From assembly GCF_963576545.1 (NCBI RefSeq), contig NC_083651.1, forward strand, positions 14,819,124 to 14,883,123: DNA of 64,000 nucleotides. The letters run 5' to 3'. This DNA is from Limanda limanda. Taxonomy: Eukaryota; Chordata; Actinopteri; Pleuronectiformes; Pleuronectidae. The stretch's first letter is position 1; the number at the start of each line of letters is the position of its first letter. Of the stretch, positions 1 to 11,400 are shown piece after piece. A program made the translations under genes and the position numbers. The notes under the pieces are model-generated. The model worked only from the letters and a program-made list of their open reading frames with translations. It was not told where the DNA came from and did no database searches.

Positions 1-80
1 GATGTGAGGGGTACTCAGCTGCTACATGCAACTTCACCACTAGATGTCACTAAATTCTACACACTTAACCTTTAACTGAA
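1..80. repeat. Dispersed repeat fragment, copy 1
   Basis: A stretch reading roughly 'gtactcagctgctacatgcaac...cactagatgtcactaaattctacacacttaaccttta' recurs in diverged form at 21725-21810, where it runs 'ctattcagctgcaacaagcaactccacctctagatatcaagttttacacactgaaccttta'. Both copies lie outside coding sequence. This looks like a common fish dispersed repeat. The left end is cut by the window edge, so its class cannot be assigned. Confidence 0.55.
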
Positions 81-318
81 TACACTTTTGCATCATTATT
101 CACCTGGTACATCATTTTTGAGTGCGAATGAAAACGTTTTCACTTCATGGCTGCAGGAATCATCCCATGGAATGCCACGCCAGGCAAGGCTTGCGGATCT
201 ACGCTAGGTGACATCTGCGACACCAGTGAGGTGAGATGCTTCTCTCCTCTTCACTCACACACCAGCAGTGGGTGATGAGGAAATGGAGAAATAATCCCTC
301 TTGCTTGTCTTCCTGCAG

Positions 319-3292
319 TTCTACCTGTCCTATCACCTGTACATCGTAGCGTGCGCCGGGGCAGGAGCCACCGTGATCGCTCTGGTAAGTTTCCCTCCAG
401 TTGCTCCATCTTTTTTTTTTTTTTCTTTAGCTCATCTTTGCATGGTTTGTCTCAACGGATCCTGTGTGAAGTGGTCCTCTTGTCATTCCCATATGGTCTA
501 TATACACGCACTAAGGACTGTTACTCAGGCTTTTTCTCAGCTCCTGTTCCATTTGCTGTTTCCCATCTGCTTAGAAGCACATGGCCCTGATTTAACTCTA
601 GGATGGTGCAGTTTGAAATTGTTATTTTGTAAATGAGTAATTAAAGAAAATCATAATCATGAGTTTGAACTATACAATCCCAAATATAATATGATAAGAT
701 TATACTTTTAATATTTATTTTTTTCCTTTACTTCTCTATACTTTAACTACTGGAAAATGATTGGACTTTACTAACTAGTGGTGATGAAGTCACCGGCATG
801 TTCTCTTACATCCTTCTCTGTTGTCTCTCTTCCACCAGCTGATCTACATGATGGCTACCACTTATAACTTTGCTGTTTTGAAGTTTAAGAGTCGAGAAGA
901 CTGCTGCACTAAGTTTTAAAAGGGTCTTTAAGAGACCGGAGCAGCGTTCGAGGCTGCACTGAGTAGAGACAGTTGCCACTGACAACAAATGAACTAAAAA
1001 GAAAAAAAACGAGAATAGGAAAAAAAAAAAAATCTCTCCAGTAGTAATCACATGAAGTGTAAATAGCTGATCTGTTTCCTTTAGCGTTTGGTATCCATGG
1101 ATATTGCTGGTCTGAGGACACCAGATGAGAGTTGTCTTCAGAGTGTAGAGGGAGATTTAGGTTTGTTCTGGTTTCCTTGGCACTGACTTATTGATTTAAT
1201 AAGAAACGTGCACAGCTAGAAATCCACACCAGTGTTATTATATACAGTCCTAATGTGTGAAGCTGATTGGACCTGCACAAAGGCATCAACTTAATCACAA
1301 GGATTAAGCAGTATTTCACCCTGCATAAGAGGATGAGCATCAGTGCAGTCGGAGCTGAAATGCAAATTTGTTGGCTCACTCCTGAGGCTCTTGTGAAACC
1401 TAAATGTAAGATATCTGTGCAGGTCATTGCAGATGATTCCAAAAAAGGAAATCTAAATGAGAGTCGAGATTATTCTGAGGTTTTACCAAGAGATAAGCTG
1501 TGTCTCAATTCAGGGGCTGCATCTGTGGGAGGACGGGGGTCCACCTGACCAATGGAGACCGCGAAGGCCGAACCAAAATGAGACGGCCTAGTCAACAGAG
1601 GCTTTCTGCGATCGCCCTTACCATCTTGTCCCGCCCTTACTGCTGTGGCCTAGCAGCGGCACTGAGGTCGGACAGTTAGAAAGTTTTAATGCCCCTTGTG
1701 ATTTGATCGATTGAGTTGAAGCCTGATACTCAAGCATTGCCGTTACCATTACCTCTTTGAAAAGTGGTTCGTCACTGCGGCTCAGTGAACCCTGGGATAG
1801 GTTTGGCCTTATCTTGTGTATGCCTTTGAAGGATCTACCTGTTGGAGCTTGTGTTTGTCGGGGATAGAAGGAGGCATTTGAAGGAGAATTTGAAATGGGG
1901 CAGCCTAGTCGTGCCGCTGTGTAGCAACCGGTCTTCAGATGAAGCCTCTGAAGGATCCAGCCCCTGAACTGAGACACAGCTATAGACCGCACCGAGCCCT
2001 TATAGATATATTTAGTATGAATAGTATGTACAGTATAAATCTCGGTCCACATCTGATGACAAATATCAAAGGTGTTCTCAGGCTCCATATTTTTGACTGC
2101 CAGATAAGTAGTTTTGGTGAAAATGAAAAGCATTTGCGAAAGGACTAGCTGCAGTGGCCAAGTGCCTTGTGCTTTTATTTCTTTGATTTATTTGCTCTGC
2201 CTTAAAATGTTTGGTACCATGAAGTGTTACGCAAAAAAAACACCAAGTATTATTTACTTTTGTCACGAGTTAGATTCTAAACTTAACTAAAAAAACAAAA
2301 ACGTTTATCAACTGTATTATGCGGACGAGTATTACAGTGTGTGTTGTAGATTTCAGAGTAACAGCACGTACGTAGCGCAGCACTTGATGGAGGGTTAGGC
2401 CAGTACCAGGGGTATCCTTCTGCATGAGGTCTCACTTTTAATTCCATGTATTTTACAAAAGAAGAAATTCTCCTATTTTAGAGTAGAGCACACGTGTAAT
2501 ATTTTCTTTCCTGTGAGCGCTGATGCTGGTACGGCCTCGGCTATGAAGTTGATGTTATGTTTCTTACCTTTTATTCTCTCTCAAAGTGCCATTAAAGAGC
2601 CATTTGTTTTTACCTTTAACACTGAGCCTGCATGCTTACATTTCCAAGAACTCCTTGATCTGTTTATAGCTACTTATACTCCATATTTCATATATTTAAT
2701 TTTCTCTTTTTTTGAAGACTGTAGCTTTTACTTTCTATATAAAATAAACAATCTTTGTTTACAAAAAATACCCCTACTTGGTCTATTTATTATTAATCCA
2801 AAAGCGAGTGTTTCAGACGTATACGGCTCGACATGCATACGAAGCAGGGTGTCATGCTTTGCACTAACCTCCATTGTTTTTCAGCTGCATTAAGGTTGCA
2901 TGTATTACTCACTTCCTCTGCTCACCATCACGCCTTTAAACTTTCATTTCTGTAGTACCAGTCATGATCATCACAATAACGTTATAACTGTTAACGTCAC
3001 CCCTGTGTGTGTGAGGTCTTTTATTTGAGAATCCTAACTTTGTGTGTGTCTATAATGTACGTACTGTAGCTCTGACTCCTGTAGCTTGCTTTGCGTCTCT
3101 CTGACATGCTCACCGGCCATCCACCTCACCCTTCTCTTCCAGATCCACTTCCTCATGATTCTCTCCGCAAACTGGGCCTACCTTAAGGACGCCAGTCAAA
3201 TGCATGCCTACCAAGACATCAAAATGAAGGAGGAGCGGGAGCTGCAGGACATCACCTCACGCTCAAAGGAATGCCTCAATTCCTATACATAA
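319..3292 (+). CDS. gpm6b: Neuronal membrane glycoprotein M6-b, 3' exons (partial)
   Basis: This is the 3' end of a proteolipid-protein (PLP/DM20/M6) family gene, which encodes a four-pass membrane protein of neurons and glia. The 5' exons lie left of the window. Exon 319-384 (22 codons, after 'tcctgcag', donor gtaagt) encodes most of the fourth membrane segment, ending CAGAGATVIAL. Two alternative terminal exons can follow in the same phase. Exon 839-919 encodes the short tail LIYMMATTYNFAVLKFKSRE...CCTKF and stop. Exon 3143-3292 encodes IHFLMILSANWAYLKDAS... through SKECLNSYT and stop (49 aa). Both tails match the two C-termini I know for vertebrate GPM6B; the long one separates it from GPM6A and PLP1. 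Introns 385-838 and 920-3142 hold no other gene I can see. Confidence 0.93.
839..919 (+). CDS. gpm6b: gpm6b alternative terminal exon, short cytoplasmic tail
   Basis: The acceptor is 'cttccaccag' ending at 838. The 26 codons continue the phase-0 junction from exon 319-384 and end in KFKSREDCCTKF with stop TAA at 917-919. The tail completes the fourth transmembrane helix (LIYMMATTYNFAVL) and ends in a basic, cysteine-containing sequence typical of M6/PLP proteins. The nearest AATAAA on this strand is at 2743-2748, which could end this isoform's 3'UTR. Confidence 0.88.
   Translation: MIYMMATTYNFAVLKFKSREDCCTKF
3143..3292 (+). CDS. gpm6b: gpm6b alternative terminal exon, long acidic tail
   Basis: The acceptor is 'cttctcttccag' ending at 3142. 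The 49 codons continue the membrane segment (IHFLMILSANWAYL) and then a charged tail rich in K, E, D and Q ending SKECLNSYT. This is the GPM6B-specific alternative C-terminus. A (CA)n tract follows at 3318-3339. The 3'UTR probably runs to an AATAAA at 5213-5218, only about 100 bp from the ofd1 polyadenylation signal on the other strand, so the two genes end tail to tail. Confidence 0.9.
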   Translation: MHFLMILSANWAYLKDASQMHAYQDIKMKEERELQDITSRSKECLNSYT

Positions 3293-5225
3293 GGATATTA
3301 CACGCACACGCCACATAAACACACACACACACACACACATATTCATTAGACACTGCGGCCAACCACCGTGGCCCTGTTGGACCAAGACAACGCTAAACCA
3401 ACCTGCCAACTGCCCCTGACACTGTGCGGTACTAACCAGGCTCCTAACACACTAATGCATCAGTGTTGCTTCCTGCACTAACTTACCAAGAAGTGTTTTA
3501 GATCTCCTAAGTCAAGTTTCATTCATGCTGATATTTTTCTAGCGAGAGAAAAACAAATTCTTCGTTGTCATTTCATTTACTCTCACCCTTCTTTTAGAAC
3601 CATTTTTTGCTGGGGAAGCTTGAGACATTGCACTATTCATATACAACGCAGTTATATTTTTACAGTCTTGCTCTGTCTTTTCTGAGCGGGTGGGGCCAGT
3701 TTTCAACAAAGGAATGTACAACCTTTTTATTTAAAATATTTTGCTTCTCAATTAGAAATGCAGATAAATTATACATGTGAAAGGCCTTACGTCAAAGATG
3801 TTTTACTTCACAGGTCAGAAAAATGGTGATTTTTAGTATTCTCTAAAGTCCATTACACTTAAGTACGTAAGTGTATTAGTCTGGATCATTTCATTGTTGA
3901 TTATCAGTTCTAGATTCAAATTCTCGTCATAGATCTGCGTAAAACTCGCACAGACCTTTCATGGCCTACATTAACACTACCTCAGGTGTGCACTATACAG
4001 CCTCTGGAACACTTCTCCCTTTGTTTAGCTATGGTATGAAAATCCCACTTCAACTGCAAAGAGATGCCTCGAACACAAGGATATATTTAGGTACCTGTTA
4101 CCAAGCGCACACATACATACACACATACACACACACAAATACACTCACACTTCCGGAGCTCTTCATTGTAACGCCATTGTGGTGTTTGATTGTTTTTATG
4201 AGTAATTTCATAAGAATGAATCACTTGCTAAACGTGGACCTCTGCCAATAATGACATAGAAAGATATTCGATTTATTAAATATCTTAAATGTTTGGTGAA
4301 AAAAGAAAAATCAAGGTTTGCTGATGGAAAGAGCTACAGATATTGGCTTATTGTATATGACTAACATCTGTACGATACCAAGAATGAAATCTTACTTGGT
4401 TTTGAAAACTGAAACAAACAGAATTATGTCCCATGTGTATTGGTACTTAGAAAAACCTGTTGATCCAAACAGATCTTAAGATATGAGCTGTACATTACGA
4501 GCCAGGCTTTTTTCTTATTTTTACTAAATACAAAAAATACCACTTTTTCTTAATTTTCTATATTTGCATCTTTTTTTGATGTGCAATTGTCATGATTCTG
4601 ACATAATTACTCGTGTAATATTTTGTCTGCTAGTTGAATTACAGGAATAATGTTTCTTTGTTGCATGGAGATAACCTGTTACTGCAGCTACACACGTGAT
4701 GTACAGTCATTTATACTGATGTCATTAGTAGGCAGTGTTTGCCTGATAACTTTTTTTTCTCTCTAACCGATTAATTAATCTATTTTATGTAGCCGATTAC
4801 TTGTAGATGTTATTTTAGCTTCTTTTATTCAAGTCAAACTTCTATAAGTCTTATATTGTTTTGTTCCTGTATTTTCTGTGAATGTCAAGGGCTTCCCCGT
4901 AAATTACTGAAGCTTAAATTTTGGAAACAGCAATCGCCACACCGGCCATTTATAAAACTTAATCGAAATGGTAAATTCAGCCACAGTGTGCATGCCAATG
5001 TGACCATATAACCACAGGTGTGCAGAGGCTGATATGATGGATCTACATGAAGCAGGGGTTTGTCACATCTCATCTTTGTCCCTCATGATTCCTGTTGAAT
5101 GAACCAAAAGAAAAACTAAAGAAAAAACGCTACCTATCAATCACCAGAAGGATAAAAATTCCAGTATCCTGTCTGACTGGAAATCCCTTTATGACATGAC
5201 TGTTTTTATGGAAATAAAAAATAAT
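3293..5225 (+). other. gpm6b: gpm6b long 3'UTR
   Basis: This AT-rich stretch holds no ORF I would call a gene. It contains a (CA)n run at 3318-3339 and a CA/TA-rich patch at about 4107-4150. The first AATAAA in a good position is at 5213-5218. The 3'UTR assignment is inference from position; long 3'UTRs are usual for M6 genes. Confidence 0.5.
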
Positions 5226-5302
5226 AATTCCTCTCCGTTTTGATGCCTCCTTTTTTTGAATGATAGAATGTCTTGTACAGCTGGTCAAATTGTAGAACAG
5301 CA

Positions 5303-5308
5303 TTTATT
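5303..5308 (-). terminator. Candidate ofd1 polyadenylation signal
   Basis: AATAAA on the minus strand (TTTATT on +) lies 127 bp past the ofd1 stop. With the plus-strand AATAAA at 5213-5218 for gpm6b it forms a convergent pair of gene ends. Confidence 0.5.
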
Positions 5309-5434
5309 CATACACAGTTATTGAAAAAAGTATCCGATAGAAAAACATAAAGATCACACTTAAAACGAGAGTAGAAAAGCTTGTATGATTCATCAGCTTA
5401 TGAAAGTTCATGTTTGCAGTCCGGGACATCCAGC

Positions 5435-8400
5435 TCACCAGAAATCTTCGTCTTCATCCTTGTGAGAAAATGCTGTGATGCTGGGAAAAACAAAAAGTCA
5501 AGTCAGTGAAAAGCCTCGAGGGACAGAAAGTAATTTCTCAATTAAGTCATCCTTAAGACAATGTAAATCCACAACAAATAATACTATAAAGATAAAGAGA
5601 TGATGAGAAATCATGAAAGAAATTGCTTTTGAAAGAGGCTTATGTCGGCTTATACACAGTCCAGACGGTAAGTACCCAGGACAGTTGAACTTTCTTTGTT
5701 CTTTGAGCTCCGCTTCAGCACATTCAGGTTAGTAAAAAGGATAATACAATTAAAGTAGATTTAATTAGAGTCAATATATAAATAACTGTGGGAGAAAGTT
5801 ACCTGTCTCCTCTCTCCTCAAACAGACTCTTGGCCTCTGGGCTTGTGTGCCCGGCTTCTTCGCTTCCAGAGCTCTGATTAAAAAAAAAACCACTCAGTTT
5901 AAAACAAAGTTTTTCTTTATGAGAGCAAAGTTGTACTGTATTCTCAGACATTTGGAACGAACTCACCTGTGTGGGCTGCTTCTCTCTGGCCTCCAGGACC
6001 ATTTTCATGTATTTCTCCAGTGGATTTTCACCTTCAGGCTCCTCTACATCATCCTTCTGCTCTCCATCTCCTTCAGTCTTATTCCCTCTTTCTTCTTCTT
6101 CCTCTTCCTGTTCTGGATGCTCCTCCTCTTGCATGACCTTGATAGACAAAGACACTGTCAGGACTCAGACATCAGACTAACTTTTCTCAGGAAACACAAA
6201 AAAGTGGAGATCTGAAAGAGCAGTTTTAGTGGAACTCGGTGAAAGATTATCATTACCGTCTCTTTCTCTAGTCTTTCAAGTTCATGCAGCTCCCTCTCTC
6301 GTGCTTCCTCTTGCTCCCTTTGCCTTCGCTCTAGTTTTTCTTTTCGCTCTCTTTCCCACCTCTGCTCCTCAGCCTTGTCATCTTCCTCTTCCCTCGCAGA
6401 ATCACCTGCGGTTTGTGGGACTTCTGCAAAACATATGGAAAGACACGAGTTGTAAGTAAAGTTCCTGTCTTCCTTATGGTTTGCACTGTACAGAGCGATC
6501 CATGAGACTGATGGTAATCAGTTGAGGACAGGTCTGACTTATTTTTACAGTAGAAGGCTGTCCTTGTCCTTTAGGGGTCACAATTATGCATCAGTGGACT
6601 TGGGGCCTAGCGACTCACCCGCCGGGCCCTGCGAGTCCATCGGGTCTTCTGGGAGGCCCTGTGGGCGGGGGACAGACGGGCCATCATGGGCCTCTTCAGT
6701 GAGAGGGACGGCAGTGTCCAGGAGAAGCTCTGGAATGTGGCCGGGCTCTGGAGGGAGACACGCACAAAGAGATCTTTTATGCTGCACCATAATGCAACAG
6801 GGACAGAGAACCAGCACAGAATACATAATCAGCTGCCCTTCATCTTCACCATTGTGCGGGGCCACTGAGAGGACACTTTGGAGGCCGGTCACACACTCAT
6901 TAAAACGCAGCCTTTCAAAAAATCCAAAACCTCCACACCGGATATGCTGATTTTGGCACTGGGATTTTGTTTAAATTAATAAAGAAAACAATCAGGACAA
7001 ATACAATAAAGTACATCATGATGAAATATTATAAAGTTCCCATTTGATTACAGTTTTTGTCAACAGCACTTTTATAACAACGACACGCATTTACTGTATT
7101 TTATTTACAGAAAGGAGACTGGAAAAGGTCTGTACAGGGACAAAAAATGAAATACTATTCTTAAGTACCTGACAAAATCCCTGTCAGGTCTTCAAGGCTT
7201 ATTCTGTCAGGTCGTGGGGAAGAGTCCGAGCTGGTGAGGACCGGCTGCATCTGTGGTGGACTGAAGAAACAAAACAAAAAAGACAGATGAGGGCACCGCT
7301 ATTCATTATCTCCTTGTGTAAGTGTGTGAGAATGATGCACTGTCCTTGCCGGTGATACGGCAGATGGTACCTGGGCTGGTCTCGTGCTGTGCTCTTGAGC
7401 TGAGGGCTGCGAGGTGAACTGAACTCGGAGGACGAGTCACCTGAGGTCACCCCCTCCTCTCGGGGGGCAAGAGGGAGCTGCCTGTCAGACGACAGCTCTG
7501 GGAACGGCACTGGAGACACAACTGGTTCTATAAGGGGGAAAAGACTCAATGTTAGAAGATACAAATATGGGAGGAAGATCATTATCCAGACTGACATGGA
7601 ATATAATGTTTAAACTGTTTTATTCTCTGGAACTTTAATAAAATATGTACAGTATGTGTTAAACGTGCTGTGACTGTTTCATTATTTATTCCTTAACAGA
7701 CACATTTAATTATTACTTTTAACGCGTATCGTATATTTATGCATACCTTCTACAGTTTCTCTTTGAAGCTTTTTCCTGGAGGGGGATTGTGGTGTGGAGG
7801 ACAGACGTCTGGTTGGATCAGAGATTTCATCCTGACGGTGTCCATCACTTAGAAACACAGGTTCAGTCAATGAATGGAGACTGTGCTCAGTGAAACCTGT
7901 GGACTGGGGTTGGTTGTGGGCTTCTAAGAAGGTCACTCTTGGCTGTGCAGGTGGTAAGGTGTTTCTGGTGTCATACGCTGAAGAGGAGGATGTTTGTAAG
8001 CTTTGGGGAGACGATGGTCTGTGTGAAACCTTTGATTTGTGGGGGGAGTGAGCATAAGAATGGTGAGAGACCTGTCTCCTTGGAGGAGAGCTGGGCAGAT
8101 GTGAAGGATGTGGCTGTTGTGTGGAGTGGGGCATATGAGAGATGGTGGAGAGCACTGCCCTCTGCTGGTAGTTCCTGTAGGCTTCCTCCAAGGTCTCGGC
8201 CTCCCTCTGCAGCTCCTGGATGCGAGCCTTGGCTTCAGCCACCAGCTCCATGTCGGAGTCTGGAGAGTCACTCCGGGGAGACTTGAGTCTTCGCAGGGGC
8301 CCACCTGCTCCACAGATATCACCATAACCCGCTCTGGCCCTCAGCAGAGCTCTGTTCACATAGATGTCAGGCGCAACCAGCTTGTCAGCGTGGAGCTCCA

Positions 8401-11400
8401 GCAGTGAGTGATCGACAAGTGAGGGCTTGGGGTTACACAGCACTTCATTTTCAAGAGCTGCCACAATCCCATGGATTGCAGAAAATAAAAGGGGAAGTGG
8501 AAAGAAACGGAAAAGCAAACAAGAGGAGAGTTGAGAACCAGTACAGAATACCAAACACCATAAAAGAGCAGGATCTCTGAGAAAACCTCTAAAAGTTGTC
8601 TATATGCATCTACACCTATAAACCAATTGCTACTACTTCAATATGGCTTTCCTTCTTGTTTTTATTAAACTATCTATTAAGCTGATTGAAAAAGAAAAAG
8701 AAGATTTAATGTTCAACTGAACAATGAAATCACAGTCAACTACAGAAGTGGTATATCACTGATTATGACACAAAATATACTGGACACAAGACACCAGTAT
8801 GATTTAACTTTAGTTACTAATCCCACTAAGATGTGGAGAACATGGACATCACAGTACCTTGCTGTGTTTGGCGAAGCTTTATCTTGACGTCTTCGACATG
8901 GTTTTGAATCCACTGAACCTTCTCCTCGCACTCCATCAGCTGAGCCTTGAGCCGAGCGCAGTGCTCCACCTGCAGAAAAGCCACAATTTACACAAACAAA
9001 GTAAATATTAAATAAAACTAGGGCTACGTTGTAGCACTTGCGGGCCCGAGCACCCGCACGTTGAAGCCTGTTGCGGTCGGGGGAGAGAGCGAACGATGAC
9101 CAAGCGCACGTCTCCGCGTTGGATGCGTTTTCCTCTCTGTGGCAAGGATAAACGCTTCACATTCCCAGAAGTTGAAGTTGATCTGATGAAAGCACTATGA
9201 GTTTGTCAAAGTACAAATGTGGAAAATGGCAAAATTGCCATTAAAATCAAAAATGGCGGGCTTCCTGTTTGGTCTAGCATGTCTATCTAGGAGACTTATT
9301 TGTTTTTTATGAAAAGACATATGTCCCTATTTATATTTATATGCCCTTTAGGGGGCGCTAGTCAGTTATTTTGCCAGGCCCATTCCTTAAAACCATCTGA
9401 ATGTCTGAGGGGGGGGGGAGTACACTTGGTAGTTTGAGGGAGATAGACCCATATACAATACGATACAATACGGCCCCCCACCGCTTGGTGCTTGGGTTCT
9501 TTCAAACACATTCATGTCAGTGTAATTATATTCTGTCTTTACAAAGTGACAACTAAATATGTGTGATAAAGGAAGGTCAGTGTTTGATTGACAGCTGATC
9601 TCTGTGCGGAGCAGAAACGTCACCACGACGAACTTTGATCAACAAACATGGAGACAAAAGAAGTTAAAGATTTCAAGAGCTTTTAATGACTCCAGTCTAT
9701 TTGGGTTTACAGAACTCAGCTGTGGATCCAAAATCATAAACCCAAATCCCAGCATAGAGAGGATGAGTGAATGTGCTCTGGACTCTGTGGAGGAGAGTCA
9801 TGGTGTCAGAGACGCTGTAGAAGGACAGAACACCTGCACTATGATCCAGGTACACTCCTACTCTGGAGGACACAGGACCTGACACTGGAGTCATGATCCA
9901 GTTGTGATAAAAGTCATAACTGTTTCCATCACAATATAATGACCAAGATTTATCATTGAATCCAAATTCACATTCATCTGAGTCTCCTGCTATGCTGATA
10001 TTCTTGTATGCGACTGCTACACCAAATACTCCTCTCCCCCCCACCTCCACCTCCCAGTAACAACGTGCAGTCAGACTCTCTCTACTCAGGACCTGAGGCC
10101 AATAAGTGAATCTGTCTGGGAGATCAGAATAAGACTGATCTTCACTCATAAGTGTTACTTTTCTGTTTCCCTCAGATAATAACAGACGTATGTATGCTGT
10201 GTTTGGATCCAGTGTGATTTCCTGTGAATATCTTAAGAAGTCAGTTCTGGTCTCTGGCTCTGGTTGTCGCAGTAAAACATCCACTTGAGACACAATCTGT
10301 AAAATCTCTGTCTCTGTCTCACTCAGAATGTCCTGTAGTCGACCTCTGACCTGTGACACAGCTGCTGTCACGTCCTCAAAGTCCCTCAGAGGACGGATCC
10401 TGATGCTGGATGAGTGTGTAGATTCACTGAGTGGTAACAGTGAGGGGTAGTTGTGTAGAAACTGGTTGTGATCCTCTGTGTCTGAGAGCTGCTTCAGTTC
10501 ATGGTCTTCCCTCTTCAGCTCAGCGATCTCCTGCTCCAGTCTCTCCTGAAGCTCTCTGACTCGACTCACTTTAGTTTCCTGCTGGGATCTGATCTGCTGC
10601 TCCACATCAGAGCTTCTTTTCTCCAGCAGATGGATCAGCTCAGTGAAGATCTTCTCACTGTCCTCCACTGCTTTATCAGCAGAGCCAGTTTTCCTCCCAG
10701 TGCAGACATCACAGGCCACATCTTCAGGTCCAGCATAGCAGTGATCAGCAGGAGCAGCTTGGAGTCCAGTCTTCTTCAGCTCCTCCAGTGAATCATCTAA
10801 CATGGTGTTTTTCTTCAGGACAGGCCTCAGTGTGAAGGTCTGTCTACAATGAGGACAGCTGTAGCTTCCTCTCTCCACCTCTTTGTCCCAGTGGGTGTTA
10901 ATACAGCTCTTACAGTAGCTGTGTCCGCAGACAGTAGCCAGCGGATCCTTCAGTAGATCAAGACAGATTGAACAGGAGAGTCTTTCTCTGTCCAGTTGAT
11001 TTTCTCGCTGCTCCATTTCAGCAGCTACCAGAGACTGTAAAATAGTTTCACTTCCTACGAACAGAAACAGATCTCTGCTCCTCCCTCTCTCCTTCACCTC
11101 CTCTTTTTACCATGTTTTAACACACTATTGAAAAGAGCAACAGTATGGTCCCTCAGCAGCTGCCGCCTTTATGTCAAACTGTTTAAAGGCGTTTAATCAA
11201 ACTTTGAAGCCACGCCACGGTCACACGGTGTGATGAAAAATCAATCTCTAAATCAGTTTTTATCTCCATCTTGTTGTGATGACACTCATCTAAATTTGAA
11301 GTTGATCTGATGAAAGCCCTGGGACAAGTACGTCAAGGTAGAAATGTGGAATATGGCCAAAATGGCCACTAAATAGAAAATGGCGGGCTTCTTGTTGCGT

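Noticed and set aside
11017..11097. 27 extra in-frame codons upstream of the TRIM start
   Set aside because: The Met at 11016 fits the usual distance to the RING in fish TRIM proteins; the upstream part looks like 5'UTR. Not excluded, only less likely.
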